Of a stretch of 64,000 bases of DNA, positions 37,901 to 46,733 are shown one piece after another (positions within the stretch are counted from its first letter, which is position 1; each line of letters starts with the position of its first letter). A program made the translations under genes and the position numbers. The notes under the pieces are model-generated. The model did no database searches. It had not been told where the DNA came from and saw only the letters and a program-made list of their open reading frames with translations. The stretch is from Burkholderiaceae bacterium (GTDB taxonomy: Bacteria; Pseudomonadota; Gammaproteobacteria; Burkholderiales; Burkholderiaceae): contig JAJPEN010000073.1 of NCBI GenBank assembly GCA_021166835.1, positions 62,001 through 126,000 on the forward strand, in the 5' to 3' direction.

Positions 37901-38820
37901 AATACGGCGCGCGCGCCAAGGGCGCGCTGCAGCAGGCTTTCGAGCGCTCGCCGCTCGCGGCGGTCCCGGCCGAACGTTTCGTCGACTGGTCGTTCGGCAC
38001 GCTGCCCGATCGCCTCGAAGGCGCTCGTGCGGGCGCGGCCGGCCTCGTCGGCTATCCGGCGCTGGTCGATCTGGGCGACGCCGTCGAAGTGCAGGTCTTC
38101 GACGATCCGGCGCAGGCCGAGGCTTCGACGCACGCCGGTCTCGTCCGCCTGTTCACGATCGCGCTGAAGGAGCCGTTGAAGTTCTTCGCGAAGAACGTGC
38201 CCGACTTCCAGCGCATGTCGCTGCTGTATGCGTCCTTCGGCGGGGCGGACGAGTTGCGCGACGAGCTGGTTGCCGCCGTGGTCGAGCGCACCTGCCTGGT
38301 CGATCCGCTTCCGGTCGACGCGCAGTCCTTCGCCGCGCGCGTGGCCGACGCGCGCACGCGGATCAATCTCGTCGGACAGGAGCTGGCGCGCACGCTCGCC
38401 GAGGTGCTCGAGGCCTGGGCGCTGGTGCAGAAGAAGCTGCCCGCGGCGAAGGCGCATGCCGAGGTCCACGACGATCTGCGCGCGCAGCTCGAGGCGCTGC
38501 TGCCCAGGCGCTTCGTCTCGCGCACGCCGGCCGCGCGCCTGCGCGAGCTGCCGCGCTACCTGAAGGCGATCGCGCTGCGCCTGGACAAGCTGCGCGAGGC
38601 GCCGACGCGCGACGCGCGGGCGCGCGCCGAGCTGGAGCCGCTGCTCGTGCGCTGGCGCCGGATCGTGCAGCAGCGGCGTGGCCAGCGCGATGCGCGCCTC
38701 GACGAGGTGCGCTGGCTGTTCGAGGAGTTGCGCGTGTCGCTGTTCGCGCAGGAGCTGCGCACGCCGGTTCCGGTGTCCGCAAAGCGGCTGGGCAAGGCGA
38801 TCGATGCGCTGCGCGCCTGA
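34984..38820 (+). CDS. hrpA: ATP-dependent RNA helicase HrpA
   Basis: 1278 residues, the normal HrpA size. Walker A GETGSGKTT at 44-52, DEAH at 141-144, SAT motif, then the DEAH-helicase C-terminal region with AANQRAGRCGR, an OB fold and the bacterial DUF3418 extension. HrpA helps rescue stalled ribosomes and process mRNA. It converges on the next gene with only 5 bases between stops. Confidence 0.97.
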   Translation: MHSQQRPPLRPLPPLRFPENLPVSARRDEIAEAIRRHRVVIVCGETGSGKTTQLPKICALAGRGQAGLIGHTQPRRIAATSVARRIAEEIGSPLGTHVGHKIRFDERIDRGATIKLMTDGILLAETASDPLLRAYDTLIVDEAHERSLNIDFLLGYLKQLLDGPRRDDLKLVVTSATIDAERFARHFGRTTDRLDGNGQAVIEPAPVVEVSGRLYPVEIRYRGFDDAHRDDDDESDLPSRIDEAIETLWREKPGDVLVFLPGEREIRDVAEHLRRLHAREMAARSGSPWSRGPIELLPLYSRLSAAEQQRVFGASNGRRIVLATNVAETSLTVPGIRYVVDPGLARVKRYRYRGKVEQLQIEPVSQAAANQRAGRCGRVADGVSVRLYDEADFLSRPKFSDPEILRSSLAAVILRMKALRLDDVERFPFVDPPPRKAIADGYALLHELGAVDQRNELTPVGRTLAKLPVDPRVARMLLAAHELDCLREVAVIAAALSTQDPRERPLDAQQAADQQHRRFVDEKSDFVSFVKLWDYWSAAQRDRHAEGESNRRLAQRLEREFLSVRRLREWADVREQLLDACRTLKWKENERPATAEAIHRALLAGLLGNLGTKSPDDAQYLGTHQTKFSIHPGSALAKKPPPCVMAAEMVDTAKLYARTVARIDPAWIERAAAHLIRRSTSDPFWSRNAGQAMTNERGTLYGLTLYAQRRVPLAPIDAQQARELLIREALVAGQWETKLPFFVHNRKLVAGIEALEQRIRRPDLLVDERDLHDWYDARIPEDVHSTQALERWWKAASRDDPRLLFLSREALLRKDPDAVNAQAFPRSLELHGAAFALDYRFDPGAADDGVTMTVPIAALNLVDATRCEWLVPGMLGDKVQALAKSLPQRLRRHLVPLPEYAAGFVERWRERAGSRPLVEAIVDDLAGQRGLRAQPADFRPETLPAHLSMNFRLVDAHGGVLGQSRQLAALRAEYGARAKGALQQAFERSPLAAVPAERFVDWSFGTLPDRLEGARAGAAGLVGYPALVDLGDAVEVQVFDDPAQAEASTHAGLVRLFTIALKEPLKFFAKNVPDFQRMSLLYASFGGADELRDELVAAVVERTCLVDPLPVDAQSFAARVADARTRINLVGQELARTLAEVLEAWALVQKKLPAAKAHAEVHDDLRAQLEALLPRRFVSRTPAARLRELPRYLKAIALRLDKLREAPTRDARARAELEPLLVRWRRIVQQRRGQRDARLDEVRWLFEELRVSLFAQELRTPVPVSAKRLGKAIDALRA

Positions 38821-38825
38821 CGGGC

Positions 38826-39308
38826 TCAGCCGGCCATCACCAGCACCGGCTGCGGCGTCGTCTCGCCGGGCAGCGAGCCGATCGGATGGGGCAGCCTCTC
38901 GAACAGCTCCGCGTACTCGGGTGCGCCGAGCTGGATCAGGCTGAGCAGCTTCGGCGTGATTCCCACCTGCTGGCGGTCCACGTGCGCCGCCAGTCGCAGC
39001 AGCGTGTCGAGCGTACGCTTCGTGAAGCCCGGGCGGGCGCCCGAAGGATCGGCGCGCGCGAGCACCGCCTGGACCATCGCCGCGCGCACGACGAAGCCCT
39101 CGCGTCGCGCCTGCGACAGCAGGTTGCGCAGCGACTGCAGTCCCCATCGCATGTCGGTCAGGCACACGAGCAGCTGGTCGGCTTCGCGGTCGACGATGCT
39201 GCCGCCGGCTTCGCGCACGCGCGCGGCATACTCGACGATGACGCGTTCAATCGCGCTCGCGCCGGGCGCCGCGGATTCGAAACGCAACAGGACGAGCAGA
39301 TTGAGCAT
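38826..39308 (-). CDS. Hypothetical protein, weak cyclase-fold resemblance
   Basis: 160 residues, not recognised. Alternation of strands and helices (LVLLRFESA, VREAGGSIVDREADQLLVCL, EGFVVRAAMVQAVLA, then HVDRQQVGITPKLL) resembles the order in class III nucleotidyl cyclase homology domains. Catalytic Asp, Lys and Arg residues are not convincing, so any such domain would be inactive. No signal peptide or membrane segment. It is alone on its strand between hrpA and a membrane protein. Confidence 0.6.
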   Translation of the reverse strand: MLNLLVLLRFESAAPGASAIERVIVEYAARVREAGGSIVDREADQLLVCLTDMRWGLQSLRNLLSQARREGFVVRAAMVQAVLARADPSGARPGFTKRTLDTLLRLAAHVDRQQVGITPKLLSLIQLGAPEYAELFERLPHPIGSLPGETTPQPVLVMAG

Positions 39309-39418
39309 GGCCGTTCGCCAGCATAGCGCGATGCCCCGGCATCCGGCAGCCGCGCAGAGACGGGTGGCGGGCCAGGCGCGACGCGGCCGACGCGCCCGCT
39401 CGCCGGTATGATGGTTCG

Positions 39419-40186
39419 ATGCAGCCCGTTCTGACCGCATTCGGGCGCGCGATCGTCAGCCAGCTTCATCCGAAGATGCTCGCGCTGCTCGTCGTGCCCT
39501 TCGTGCTCGCGATCGTCTTCTGGGTGATCACCGCCTGGTGGCTGTGGGCGCCGATTACCGGCTGGCTGCAGGGCTGGCTGTTCGGCGGCGGCTGGATGAG
39601 CAGCCTCGACGCGTGGGCGGCCTCGCACGGCTTCTCGGGTTTCGCGCAGTGGACGGTGGCGCTGCTCGCGCTGCTCGTCGTCGTACCCGTGATGTTCGCC
39701 AGCGCCGTCGTGATCATCGCCGTGTTCGCGATGCCGATGGTCATCCGGCATCTGGGCAACGGACCCTACCGCGACGTCGCGCGCGAAGGCTCGATGGCGC
39801 TGGCGCCGAGCGTGTGGAACGCGGTGTCGAGCACCGTGCTGTTCGCGGTCGGCTACCTGGTCACGCTGCCGCTGTGGCTGATCCCGCCGCTCGCGCTCGT
39901 CGTGCCGTGGCTGTGGTGGAGCTGGCTCACCGCGCGCGTGATGCGTTTCGACAGCCTGGTCGAGCACGCGAGCGCCGCCGAGCGCGGCGCCTCGATCTCC
40001 GGGCGCAAGCGCGACTACTTCCTGCTCGCGCTGCTCGTCACGCTGCTGAACTACGTGCCGCCGTTGTTCCTGATCACGCCGGTGCTGTCGGCGCTGGCCT
40101 TCGCCCACTATTCGCTCGCGCTGCTGCGGCGGCAGCGCGCGGCCATGGAGGTACGTCCCGCATGGGCTTCGGACTCATCGTCATAG
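39419..40186 (+). CDS. EI24-domain (CysZ-like) integral membrane protein
   Basis: 255 residues with about five or six membrane helices, starting MLALLVVPFVLAIVFWVITA. The pattern fits the EI24/CysZ family. CysZ imports sulfate in enterobacteria, but the relatives in Burkholderiales are uncharacterised. It overlaps the next gene by 25 bases. Confidence 0.75.
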   Translation: MQPVLTAFGRAIVSQLHPKMLALLVVPFVLAIVFWVITAWWLWAPITGWLQGWLFGGGWMSSLDAWAASHGFSGFAQWTVALLALLVVVPVMFASAVVIIAVFAMPMVIRHLGNGPYRDVAREGSMALAPSVWNAVSSTVLFAVGYLVTLPLWLIPPLALVVPWLWWSWLTARVMRFDSLVEHASAAERGASISGRKRDYFLLALLVTLLNYVPPLFLITPVLSALAFAHYSLALLRRQRAAMEVRPAWASDSSS

Positions 40187-40941
40187 GCGACGAGATCGTC
40201 TCCGGCAAGCGCCAGGACCGGCACTTCCCGCGCGTCGTCGAGATGTTGCGCGGACGCGGCCTGTCGCTCGCCTGGGCGCATTTCATCGGCGACGATCGCG
40301 CGGCGATCACGGCGCTGCTGCGCAGCACCTTCGCCGGCGACGACGTGGTTTTCTGCTGCGGCGGCATCGGCGCCACGCCCGACGACCACACGCGCCAGGC
40401 GGCGGCCGCGGCGCTCGGCGTCGATCTCGTCCTGCACCCGCAGGCGGCCGAACTGATCGCGCAGCGGATCGCCGAGATGGCGGCCGAAAGCGGCGGCAGC
40501 GCCGACCTGTCGCTGCCGGAGAACCGGCAGCGGCTGAAGATGGGCGAGTTTCCGGCGGGCGCCGAGATTCTGCCGAATCCGTTCAACCGCATCCCCGGCT
40601 TCGCGCTCGGGCGGCATTTCTTCGTGCCCGGCTTTCCCGTGATGGCCTGGCCGATGATCGAGGCCGTGCTCGATACACGCTTCGCTGGCTGCTTCCACCG
40701 CGACGCGCGCGGCGAGCGTTCCTTCCTCGTGTTCGGGCTGGCGGAGTCGACGGTGACGCCGTTGATGGAGGAAATCGAGCGCGACTACGCCGAGGTGCGC
40801 GTATTCAGCCTTCCGTCGGTGGGAGAGGACGGCGGGCGCAGGCATATCGAACTGGGCGTGCGCGGTCCGGCGCCAACGGTCGACGAGGCCTTCGCGACGC
40901 TGCGCGCCGGCGTGCAGGCGCTCGGCGGCGAGATCCGGTGA
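40162..40941 (+). CDS. CinA/MoeA-type molybdopterin-binding domain protein
   Basis: 259 residues. MGFGLIVIGDEIVSGKRQD and FCCGGIGATPDDHTRQA are the conserved substrate loops of the MoCF/CinA N-terminal domain. It lacks the CinA deamidase domain, so it resembles stand-alone CinA-like proteins of Burkholderiales (possibly nucleotide or FAD pyrophosphatases). GGAGGT lies 10 bases upstream of ATG 40162, inside the EI24 gene. Confidence 0.8.
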   Translation: MGFGLIVIGDEIVSGKRQDRHFPRVVEMLRGRGLSLAWAHFIGDDRAAITALLRSTFAGDDVVFCCGGIGATPDDHTRQAAAAALGVDLVLHPQAAELIAQRIAEMAAESGGSADLSLPENRQRLKMGEFPAGAEILPNPFNRIPGFALGRHFFVPGFPVMAWPMIEAVLDTRFAGCFHRDARGERSFLVFGLAESTVTPLMEEIERDYAEVRVFSLPSVGEDGGRRHIELGVRGPAPTVDEAFATLRAGVQALGGEIR

Positions 40942-40948
40942 GGCGGCG

Positions 40949-43900
40949 ATGAATGCCCCCGCCGAAGCCGCGCTGCGGCGCGCATCGCTGGACGATCGCT
41001 ACCAGGCGACCGAAGGCGCCGTCTACCTCACCGGCACGCAGGCGCTGGTGCGATTGCCGATCCTGCAGCGCCAACGCGACGCGGCCGCCGGCCTGAACAC
41101 CGCCGGCTACATCTCGGGTTATCGCGGTTCGCCGCTGGGCGGCTACGACCAGGCGCTCGAGAAGGCGCGCGCGCACCTCGATGCGCATCACGTGCGCTTC
41201 GTGCCGGGATTGAACGAGGATCTCGCCGCCACCGCGATCTGGGGCACCCAACAGATCGATGCGCTGCCCGGCGGGCGCTACGACGGCGTGTTCTCGATCT
41301 GGTACGGCAAGGGACCGGGCGTCGATCGCAGCGGCGACGTGTTCCGCCACGCGAACCAGGCGGGCACCGCGCGCCACGGCGGCGTGCTCGCCCTGGCCGG
41401 CGACGACCACGGTGCGAAATCGTCGACCGTCGCCGCGCAGACCGACTTCGTCTTCCAGGCGGTGTCGATTCCCGTGCTCTCGCCAGCCACCGTGCAGGAC
41501 TACGTCGACCTCGGCCTGCACGGCCTGGCGATGTCGCGCTTCGCCGGTCTGTGGGTCGCGCTGAAGTGTGTCACCGACACCATCGAGTCGGCCGGCATCG
41601 TCGACGTGTCCACCGATCGCCTGCGCATCGTGCTGCCCGACGATTTCGCCATGCCGCCCGGCGGCCTGAGCCTGCGTTGGCCCGAGGAGCCGTTCCCGAA
41701 GCTCGAGGAGCGCCTGTCGCGCTTCAAGCTGCCGGCGGCGCTCGCCTATGCGCGTGCGAACCGGCTCGATCGCAACGTCTTCGGCCGCGCCGACGGCGAG
41801 CCGGCGCGGCTGGGCATCGTCTCGAGCGGCAAGAGCTGGCTCGACGTGATGCAGGCGCTGGCCGACCTCGGCATCGACGAGGCGGCTGCGCGCGTGCTCG
41901 GGCTGCGCGTGATGAAGATCGCGATGCCGTGGCCGCTGGAGCCGCGGGCCGTGCGCGCCTTCGCCGAAGGCTGCGAGGAGCTGCTCGTCGTCGAGGAGAA
42001 GCGCCCGCTGATCGAGGCGCAGCTGAAGGAACTGCTGTATGCGTTCGCCGAACGCCCGCGCGTCGTCGGCAAGACCGACGAGAACGGCGCCGCGCTCGCG
42101 CCCGACTACGGCGAGCTGACGCCGGCTTTCTGCGCGCGCCTGATCGCTCAGCGCCTGGCCCGCTGGCGCGGGGCGCCCGACGATGCGCGAGGCGCGCGCG
42201 CCGATGCGGTGCATGCGCGGATCGACGCGCGCCTGGCCGAACTGGAGGCGCGCGAGCGCGCGCCGGCGAAGCGCTTCGAGACGATCGAGCGCATTCCGTA
42301 TTTCTGCTCGGGCTGTCCGCACAACACGTCCACGCGCGTGCCCGAGGGCTCGCGCGCGCTCGCCGGTATCGGCTGCCACTACATGGCGCAGTGGATGGAC
42401 CGCTCGACGGCCACGTTCACGCAGATGGGCGGCGAGGGGATGACCTGGGTGGGCCTGGCGCCCTTCAGCGATACGCCGCACGTCTTCCAGAACATCGGCG
42501 ACGGCACCTGGTTCCATTCGGGCTCGCTCGCGCTGCGCCATGCGGTGGCGACGAACACGCGGATGACCTACAAGATCCTGTTCAACGACGCGGTGGCGAT
42601 GACCGGCGGCCAGCGCCACGACGGCGCGCTCACGCCGCAGCGCATCGCGCAGCAGGCGCGCGCCGAGGGCGTTCGCCGCATCGTCGTCGTCACCGACGAA
42701 CCCGGGAAGTACCCGGCGGGCTATTTCGAGCCCGACGTGGCCGTGCATCACCGCAGCAGGCTCGACGACGTGCAGCGCGAGCTGCGCGATTGCGACGGCG
42801 TCTCGGTGCTGATCTACGACCAGACCTGCGCGGCCGAGAAGCGGCGCCGGCGCAAGCGCGGCGAGTATCCCGATCCGCCGAAGCGCGTGTTCATCAACGA
42901 GGCGGTGTGCGAGGGCTGCGGCGATTGCGGCGTGCAGTCGAACTGCGTGTCGATCGAGCCGGTGGAGACCGAGTTCGGCCGCAAGCGCGCGATCAACCAG
43001 TCGTCGTGCAACAAGGACTTCTCCTGCGTGAACGGCTTCTGCCCGAGCTTCGTCACCGTGCACGGCGGGCGGGTGCGCCGGGCGAGGGTGGGCGGGGCGG
43101 CGCTATCGGGCGCCGCGGTTGCCTCGGGCGCCCCGGGCGCCTCGAGTGCGGGCGCGCGTTCCGCAGTCGCGCTGCCCGACGTGCCGCTGACGGAACCGGC
43201 GCTGCCCGGGCTCGGCCGCGCGTGGTCGCTGCTCGTCACCGGCATCGGCGGCACCGGCGTCGTCACCATCGGCCAGCTGCTCGGCATGGCGGCGCACCTC
43301 GAAGGGCTGCAGGTGACGGTGCTCGACATGGCCGGCCTCGCGCAGAAGAACGGCGCGGTGATGAGCTTCGTCCGCTTCGCGCGGGCGGGCGAGCCGCTGT
43401 ACGCGCCGCGCATCGGCATCGTCGGCGCCGACGCGGTGCTCGGCTGCGACCTCGTCGTCACCGCGGGGCGCGAGGCGCTCGCGCGGATGAGCGGGGCGAC
43501 GCGCGTGGTGACGAACGTCGCGGGAACGCCCACCGCCGATTTCACGCGCAACCCGAACTGGAAATTCCCCGCCGACGGCATGCAGTCGGCGATCGCCGAC
43601 GCGGCAGGCAGGGAGAACGCCGAGTTCGTCGATGCCACCCGGCTTGCGACGGCGCTGCTCGGCGACGCGATCGCATCGAACCTGTTCCTGCTCGGCTATG
43701 CGTGGCAGCGCGGGCTGGTGCCGCTGTCGGGCGCGGCGATCGATCGGGCGATCGAGCTGAACGGCGTGGCGATCGAGCAGAACCGCGCCGCCTTCGCCTG
43801 GGGGCGCGCGGCCGCGCTCGATCGCGAGCGCGTCGAAGCCGCGGCGGTCGCCGGGCTCGGCAGGAGCGCGCCCACGCCGGTGACGCGCCGCCTGTCCGCC

Positions 43901-44554
43901 TCGCTCGACGAGACGATCGCGCGACGCGTCGATCATCTCGTCGACTATCAGGACGAGCGTTACGCCAGGCGCTATCGCGAGCGCGTCGAGCGCGTGCGCC
44001 AGGCCGAGCGCGCGCTCGTCGGCGAGGGCCCGCTCGCGTTGACCGAGGCGGTCGCGCGCAACCTGTTCAGGCTGATGGCCTACAAGGACGAATACGAGGT
44101 CGCGCGGCTGTACACGGCGAGCGCGTTCCGCAAACGACTGAACGAGCAGTTCGAAGGCGATTTCCGCCTGAGCTTCCATCTGGCGCCGCCGCTGCTCGCG
44201 CGGCGCAACGCGAAGGGCGAGCTGGTCAAGCGCGAATACGGCTCGTGGATGATGCATGCCTTCGCCGTCCTCGCACGCCTGCGCCGCCTGCGCGGAACGG
44301 CCTTCGATCCCTTCGGGCGCACGGAGGAGCGGCGCGCCGAGCGGCAACTCGTCGTCGACTACGAGGCCACCATCGACCGGCTGCTCGAAGCGCTCGATGC
44401 GCAACGGCTGCCGCTGGCCGTGCGGATCGCGTCGATTCCCGAGGAGATCCGCGGCTTCGGCCACGTCAAGGCGCGCAACCTCGCGTCCGCGCGCAGGCGC
44501 TGGGCCGAGGAGATGGCGGGCTACGCGGCGCCGTCGCCCGTCGAGGTCGGGTAA
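40949..44554 (+). CDS. Indolepyruvate:ferredoxin oxidoreductase, fused alpha-beta
   Basis: 1201 residues. It converts aryl (or branched) 2-oxoacids plus CoA to acyl-CoA with ferredoxin reduction. In order: a pyrimidine-binding TPP domain (GYISGYRGSPLGGYD), a C-terminal TPP domain (GIGCHYMAQWMDRSTATFTQ, then GEGMTWVG), an iron-sulfur segment with Cys654-x2-Cys657-x2-Cys660 and Cys666 followed by NQSSCNKDFSCVNGFCPSF, then the gamma-type catalytic domain (TGIGGTGVVTIGQLL). Long fusions of this type are typical of aerobic proteobacteria degrading aromatic amino acids. It starts 7 bases after the CinA-like gene. Confidence 0.95.
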   Translation: MNAPAEAALRRASLDDRYQATEGAVYLTGTQALVRLPILQRQRDAAAGLNTAGYISGYRGSPLGGYDQALEKARAHLDAHHVRFVPGLNEDLAATAIWGTQQIDALPGGRYDGVFSIWYGKGPGVDRSGDVFRHANQAGTARHGGVLALAGDDHGAKSSTVAAQTDFVFQAVSIPVLSPATVQDYVDLGLHGLAMSRFAGLWVALKCVTDTIESAGIVDVSTDRLRIVLPDDFAMPPGGLSLRWPEEPFPKLEERLSRFKLPAALAYARANRLDRNVFGRADGEPARLGIVSSGKSWLDVMQALADLGIDEAAARVLGLRVMKIAMPWPLEPRAVRAFAEGCEELLVVEEKRPLIEAQLKELLYAFAERPRVVGKTDENGAALAPDYGELTPAFCARLIAQRLARWRGAPDDARGARADAVHARIDARLAELEARERAPAKRFETIERIPYFCSGCPHNTSTRVPEGSRALAGIGCHYMAQWMDRSTATFTQMGGEGMTWVGLAPFSDTPHVFQNIGDGTWFHSGSLALRHAVATNTRMTYKILFNDAVAMTGGQRHDGALTPQRIAQQARAEGVRRIVVVTDEPGKYPAGYFEPDVAVHHRSRLDDVQRELRDCDGVSVLIYDQTCAAEKRRRRKRGEYPDPPKRVFINEAVCEGCGDCGVQSNCVSIEPVETEFGRKRAINQSSCNKDFSCVNGFCPSFVTVHGGRVRRARVGGAALSGAAVASGAPGASSAGARSAVALPDVPLTEPALPGLGRAWSLLVTGIGGTGVVTIGQLLGMAAHLEGLQVTVLDMAGLAQKNGAVMSFVRFARAGEPLYAPRIGIVGADAVLGCDLVVTAGREALARMSGATRVVTNVAGTPTADFTRNPNWKFPADGMQSAIADAAGRENAEFVDATRLATALLGDAIASNLFLLGYAWQRGLVPLSGAAIDRAIELNGVAIEQNRAAFAWGRAAALDRERVEAAAVAGLGRSAPTPVTRRLSASLDETIARRVDHLVDYQDERYARRYRERVERVRQAERALVGEGPLALTEAVARNLFRLMAYKDEYEVARLYTASAFRKRLNEQFEGDFRLSFHLAPPLLARRNAKGELVKREYGSWMMHAFAVLARLRRLRGTAFDPFGRTEERRAERQLVVDYEATIDRLLEALDAQRLPLAVRIASIPEEIRGFGHVKARNLASARRRWAEEMAGYAAPSPVEVG

Positions 44555-44592
44555 GGACCGGGTGACCCCGTCGGGGGCCACCGGAAGGTCGC

Positions 44593-45165
44593 TCAGGCCG
44601 TCTTGCGCTGCTGCGGCTGCGCGGCGCGGGTCGCTGCGGTGGCGGCAGCCGTCGAGGTCGTCTTCGCCGCCGCGGCCATGTTGGCCTCGGCCACTTCGAC
44701 GGCCTGCTTGGTCGCCTTGTTCAGCTGGTCGAACGAGGTGTTCGCCGCGCTGACCGCCTGCTTCATCAGCGTGACGACGCCTTCGCTGCCGGCCGGCAGG
44801 TTGCGCGCGAACGCGTCGATCGCCGCGTAGATCTGGCGGTTGTTCTCGGCGTACTGGCGCTCGAACAGGCGGGCCAGTTCGCTGCCGGTTTCATTGGCGA
44901 TCTCGTAGACGTGCTTGTAGTACGCGGCGACCTTGTCGGTCGTCGGCTGCACCGACGTCGTGGCGAGGTCGGCCCACTGCTTCGGATCCTTCACGTCGAC
45001 CAGCGTGCGCAGCGTCTCGGCGGACTCCTCGAAGGAGGTCTTGGTCGCCTGGACGTTCAGCGCGGCGAGTTTCTCGAAGCCGGCGATCGAGGCGGCGGTG
45101 GCGTTCTGGAAGGCCTCGAGTGCCGATTTCTGGATCTGGGCGAATTGTTCGGGGTTGGTGATCAT
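44593..45165 (-). CDS. phaP: Phasin family protein (PHA granule coat)
   Basis: 190 residues. ITNPEQFAQIQKSALEAFQN begins the phasin_2 domain, followed by amphipathic helices and an Ala/Thr/Lys-rich tail. Phasins coat polyhydroxyalkanoate granules and control their size. AGGAG precedes the ATG. The promoter region carries two identical TTGCTGCAA sites. Confidence 0.95.
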   Translation of the reverse strand: MITNPEQFAQIQKSALEAFQNATAASIAGFEKLAALNVQATKTSFEESAETLRTLVDVKDPKQWADLATTSVQPTTDKVAAYYKHVYEIANETGSELARLFERQYAENNRQIYAAIDAFARNLPAGSEGVVTLMKQAVSAANTSFDQLNKATKQAVEVAEANMAAAAKTTSTAAATAATRAAQPQQRKTA

Positions 45166-45224
45166 GAGTCAGCTCCTGTGTTTCCGGTGTCGTTGTCGGG
45201 GGGAGGGAGAAGGGCGGAGCAGCT

Positions 45225-45290
45225 TTGCTGCAACGCAACATTCGGTAGTTTAAGTTGCGCTCCGGCGGTGTCAAGCGTTTTTTGCTGCAA
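45225..45290 (-). promoter_or_regulatory. Phasin promoter flanked by two TTGCTGCAA sites (candidate PhaR operators)
   Basis: Minus-strand TTGACA at 45274-45269 and TAAACT at 45252-45247 are spaced by 16 bases. Identical TTGCTGCAA palindromes lie on both sides: 45225-45233 (downstream of -10) and 45282-45290 (upstream of -35), each followed within two bases by a second GCAA. PhaR repressors of PHA-storing bacteria bind TGC-rich palindromes of this kind. The rest of the 310-base gap, 45291-45475, shows no gene; it must hold the promoter of the divergent carboxypeptidase. Confidence 0.7.
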
Positions 45291-45475
45291 TGCAACGAAC
45301 GCCCGTCGGGCGCCACGCGAAAGTCGGTCGATTGTCAAGGGAGAAAGGACCTTCCGTCGCATAAAAGCGACCGATCATCGAGAAACGGGTTCAAGGTTCA
45401 CGGGCAAGTCCCTCAATTCCTTGCCTTTTCTGTAGACTCGCGGCTCGGGGGGAGTCGGGGTTTTCGGAGAGGGAA

Positions 45476-46666
45476 ATGGCGGGTGGATCGCGGCGGGGCT
45501 GGCGGCGCGCGTGTGTCGCGTTCTTGATTTCCTTCGGTCTTGCTGGGGTATTCCAGCCGACCCTCGCGATCGCATCGGGGAAACGCGCCACCGCGAACGA
45601 CGAGCCGGCGCGCGCGAAGAAGCCTGCGGCCGCGAGCCGCACCTCCCGGGCAGCGGCGCCGACGGGCAGCTCGGCCAGGCGCAAGGCCGCCCGCGCCCCG
45701 GTCGAGTCGGGGGCAAAGCGGGTGAAAGTCTTCGTCGACACCCGCACGAAGGTCGCCGCCGAGGCGCGCGCACCGGTCGCCGACAGCGCGCGCGCCGGAC
45801 AGGCGCGCCCGTCGATCGGACACGCATTCGGACTGCACGACGTCGAGGATCCGCTGTCGCTCGAGTCGGCCGTCGCCCTCGTGCTCGACCAGCGCAGCGG
45901 CGAGGTGCTGTTCGAGAAGAACTCGCGAGCGGTGCTGCCGATCGCCTCGATCAGCAAGCTGATGACCGCGATCGTCGTGCTCGACGCGAAGCTGCCGCTC
46001 GACGAGATGCTCGAGATCTCGGAGGCCGACGTCGATACCGAGCGCTTCACGCGCTCGCGTCTGCGCACCGGCACGCGGCTCACGCGCGACGAACTGCTGC
46101 ACCTGGCGCTGATGTCGTCGGAGAATCGCGCCGCGCACGCGCTCGGCCGCCACTACCCGGGCGGAATGCCCGCCTTCGTCGCGCAGATGAACCGCAAGGC
46201 GCAGGAGCTGGGCATGACCAGCTCGGGCTTCGTCGAGCCGACAGGCCTGTCGAGCAGCAACGTGTCGAGCGCGCGAGACCTGGCGCTGCTGGTGCAGGCG
46301 GCGTCGCGCTACCCGCTGATCCGCGAATATTCGACGGCGAGCGCGCTGTCGGTCGACACCGGACGTCGCACCGAGAGCTACCGGAACACGAACCGGCTGA
46401 TCGATCGCAGCGACTGGGAGATCGGCGTGCAGAAGACCGGCTTCATTTCCGAGGCGGGCAACTGCGTCGTCATGCAGGCGCGCATCGCATCGCGGCCGGT
46501 CGTGATGGTGCTGCTCGACGCCGAGCAGCGCACCGCGCGCGTCAGCGATTCGCTGCGTATCCGCCAATGGGTCGAAGGACTCGGCACGAGCGGCGTGCGT
46601 CGCGTGACGCATCCCGACGACGAGGCGCAGCAGCCGGCTCGCGAACCCGGCGCGCACAACGTCTGA
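45476..46666 (+). CDS. D-alanyl-D-alanine carboxypeptidase/endopeptidase (PBP7/PbpG-like)
   Basis: 396 residues. Signal peptide to about residue 34, a long Ala/Arg/Lys-rich linker, then the S11 peptidase domain with Ser158-x-x-Lys161 (SISK), Ser215-Glu-Asn (SEN) and Lys320-Thr-Gly. It trims peptidoglycan peptides in the periplasm. It is closer to the PbpG endopeptidase group than to DacA because the C-terminal membrane anchor domain is missing. Confidence 0.92.
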   Translation: MAGGSRRGWRRACVAFLISFGLAGVFQPTLAIASGKRATANDEPARAKKPAAASRTSRAAAPTGSSARRKAARAPVESGAKRVKVFVDTRTKVAAEARAPVADSARAGQARPSIGHAFGLHDVEDPLSLESAVALVLDQRSGEVLFEKNSRAVLPIASISKLMTAIVVLDAKLPLDEMLEISEADVDTERFTRSRLRTGTRLTRDELLHLALMSSENRAAHALGRHYPGGMPAFVAQMNRKAQELGMTSSGFVEPTGLSSSNVSSARDLALLVQAASRYPLIREYSTASALSVDTGRRTESYRNTNRLIDRSDWEIGVQKTGFISEAGNCVVMQARIASRPVVMVLLDAEQRTARVSDSLRIRQWVEGLGTSGVRRVTHPDDEAQQPAREPGAHNV

Positions 46667-46733
46667 ACGCCGAAGGGTGCGCGCCGTTCGGCGCGAGCGA
46701 GGCGCTCGCGGGCCGGCGCGATGCGCCCGAGGC

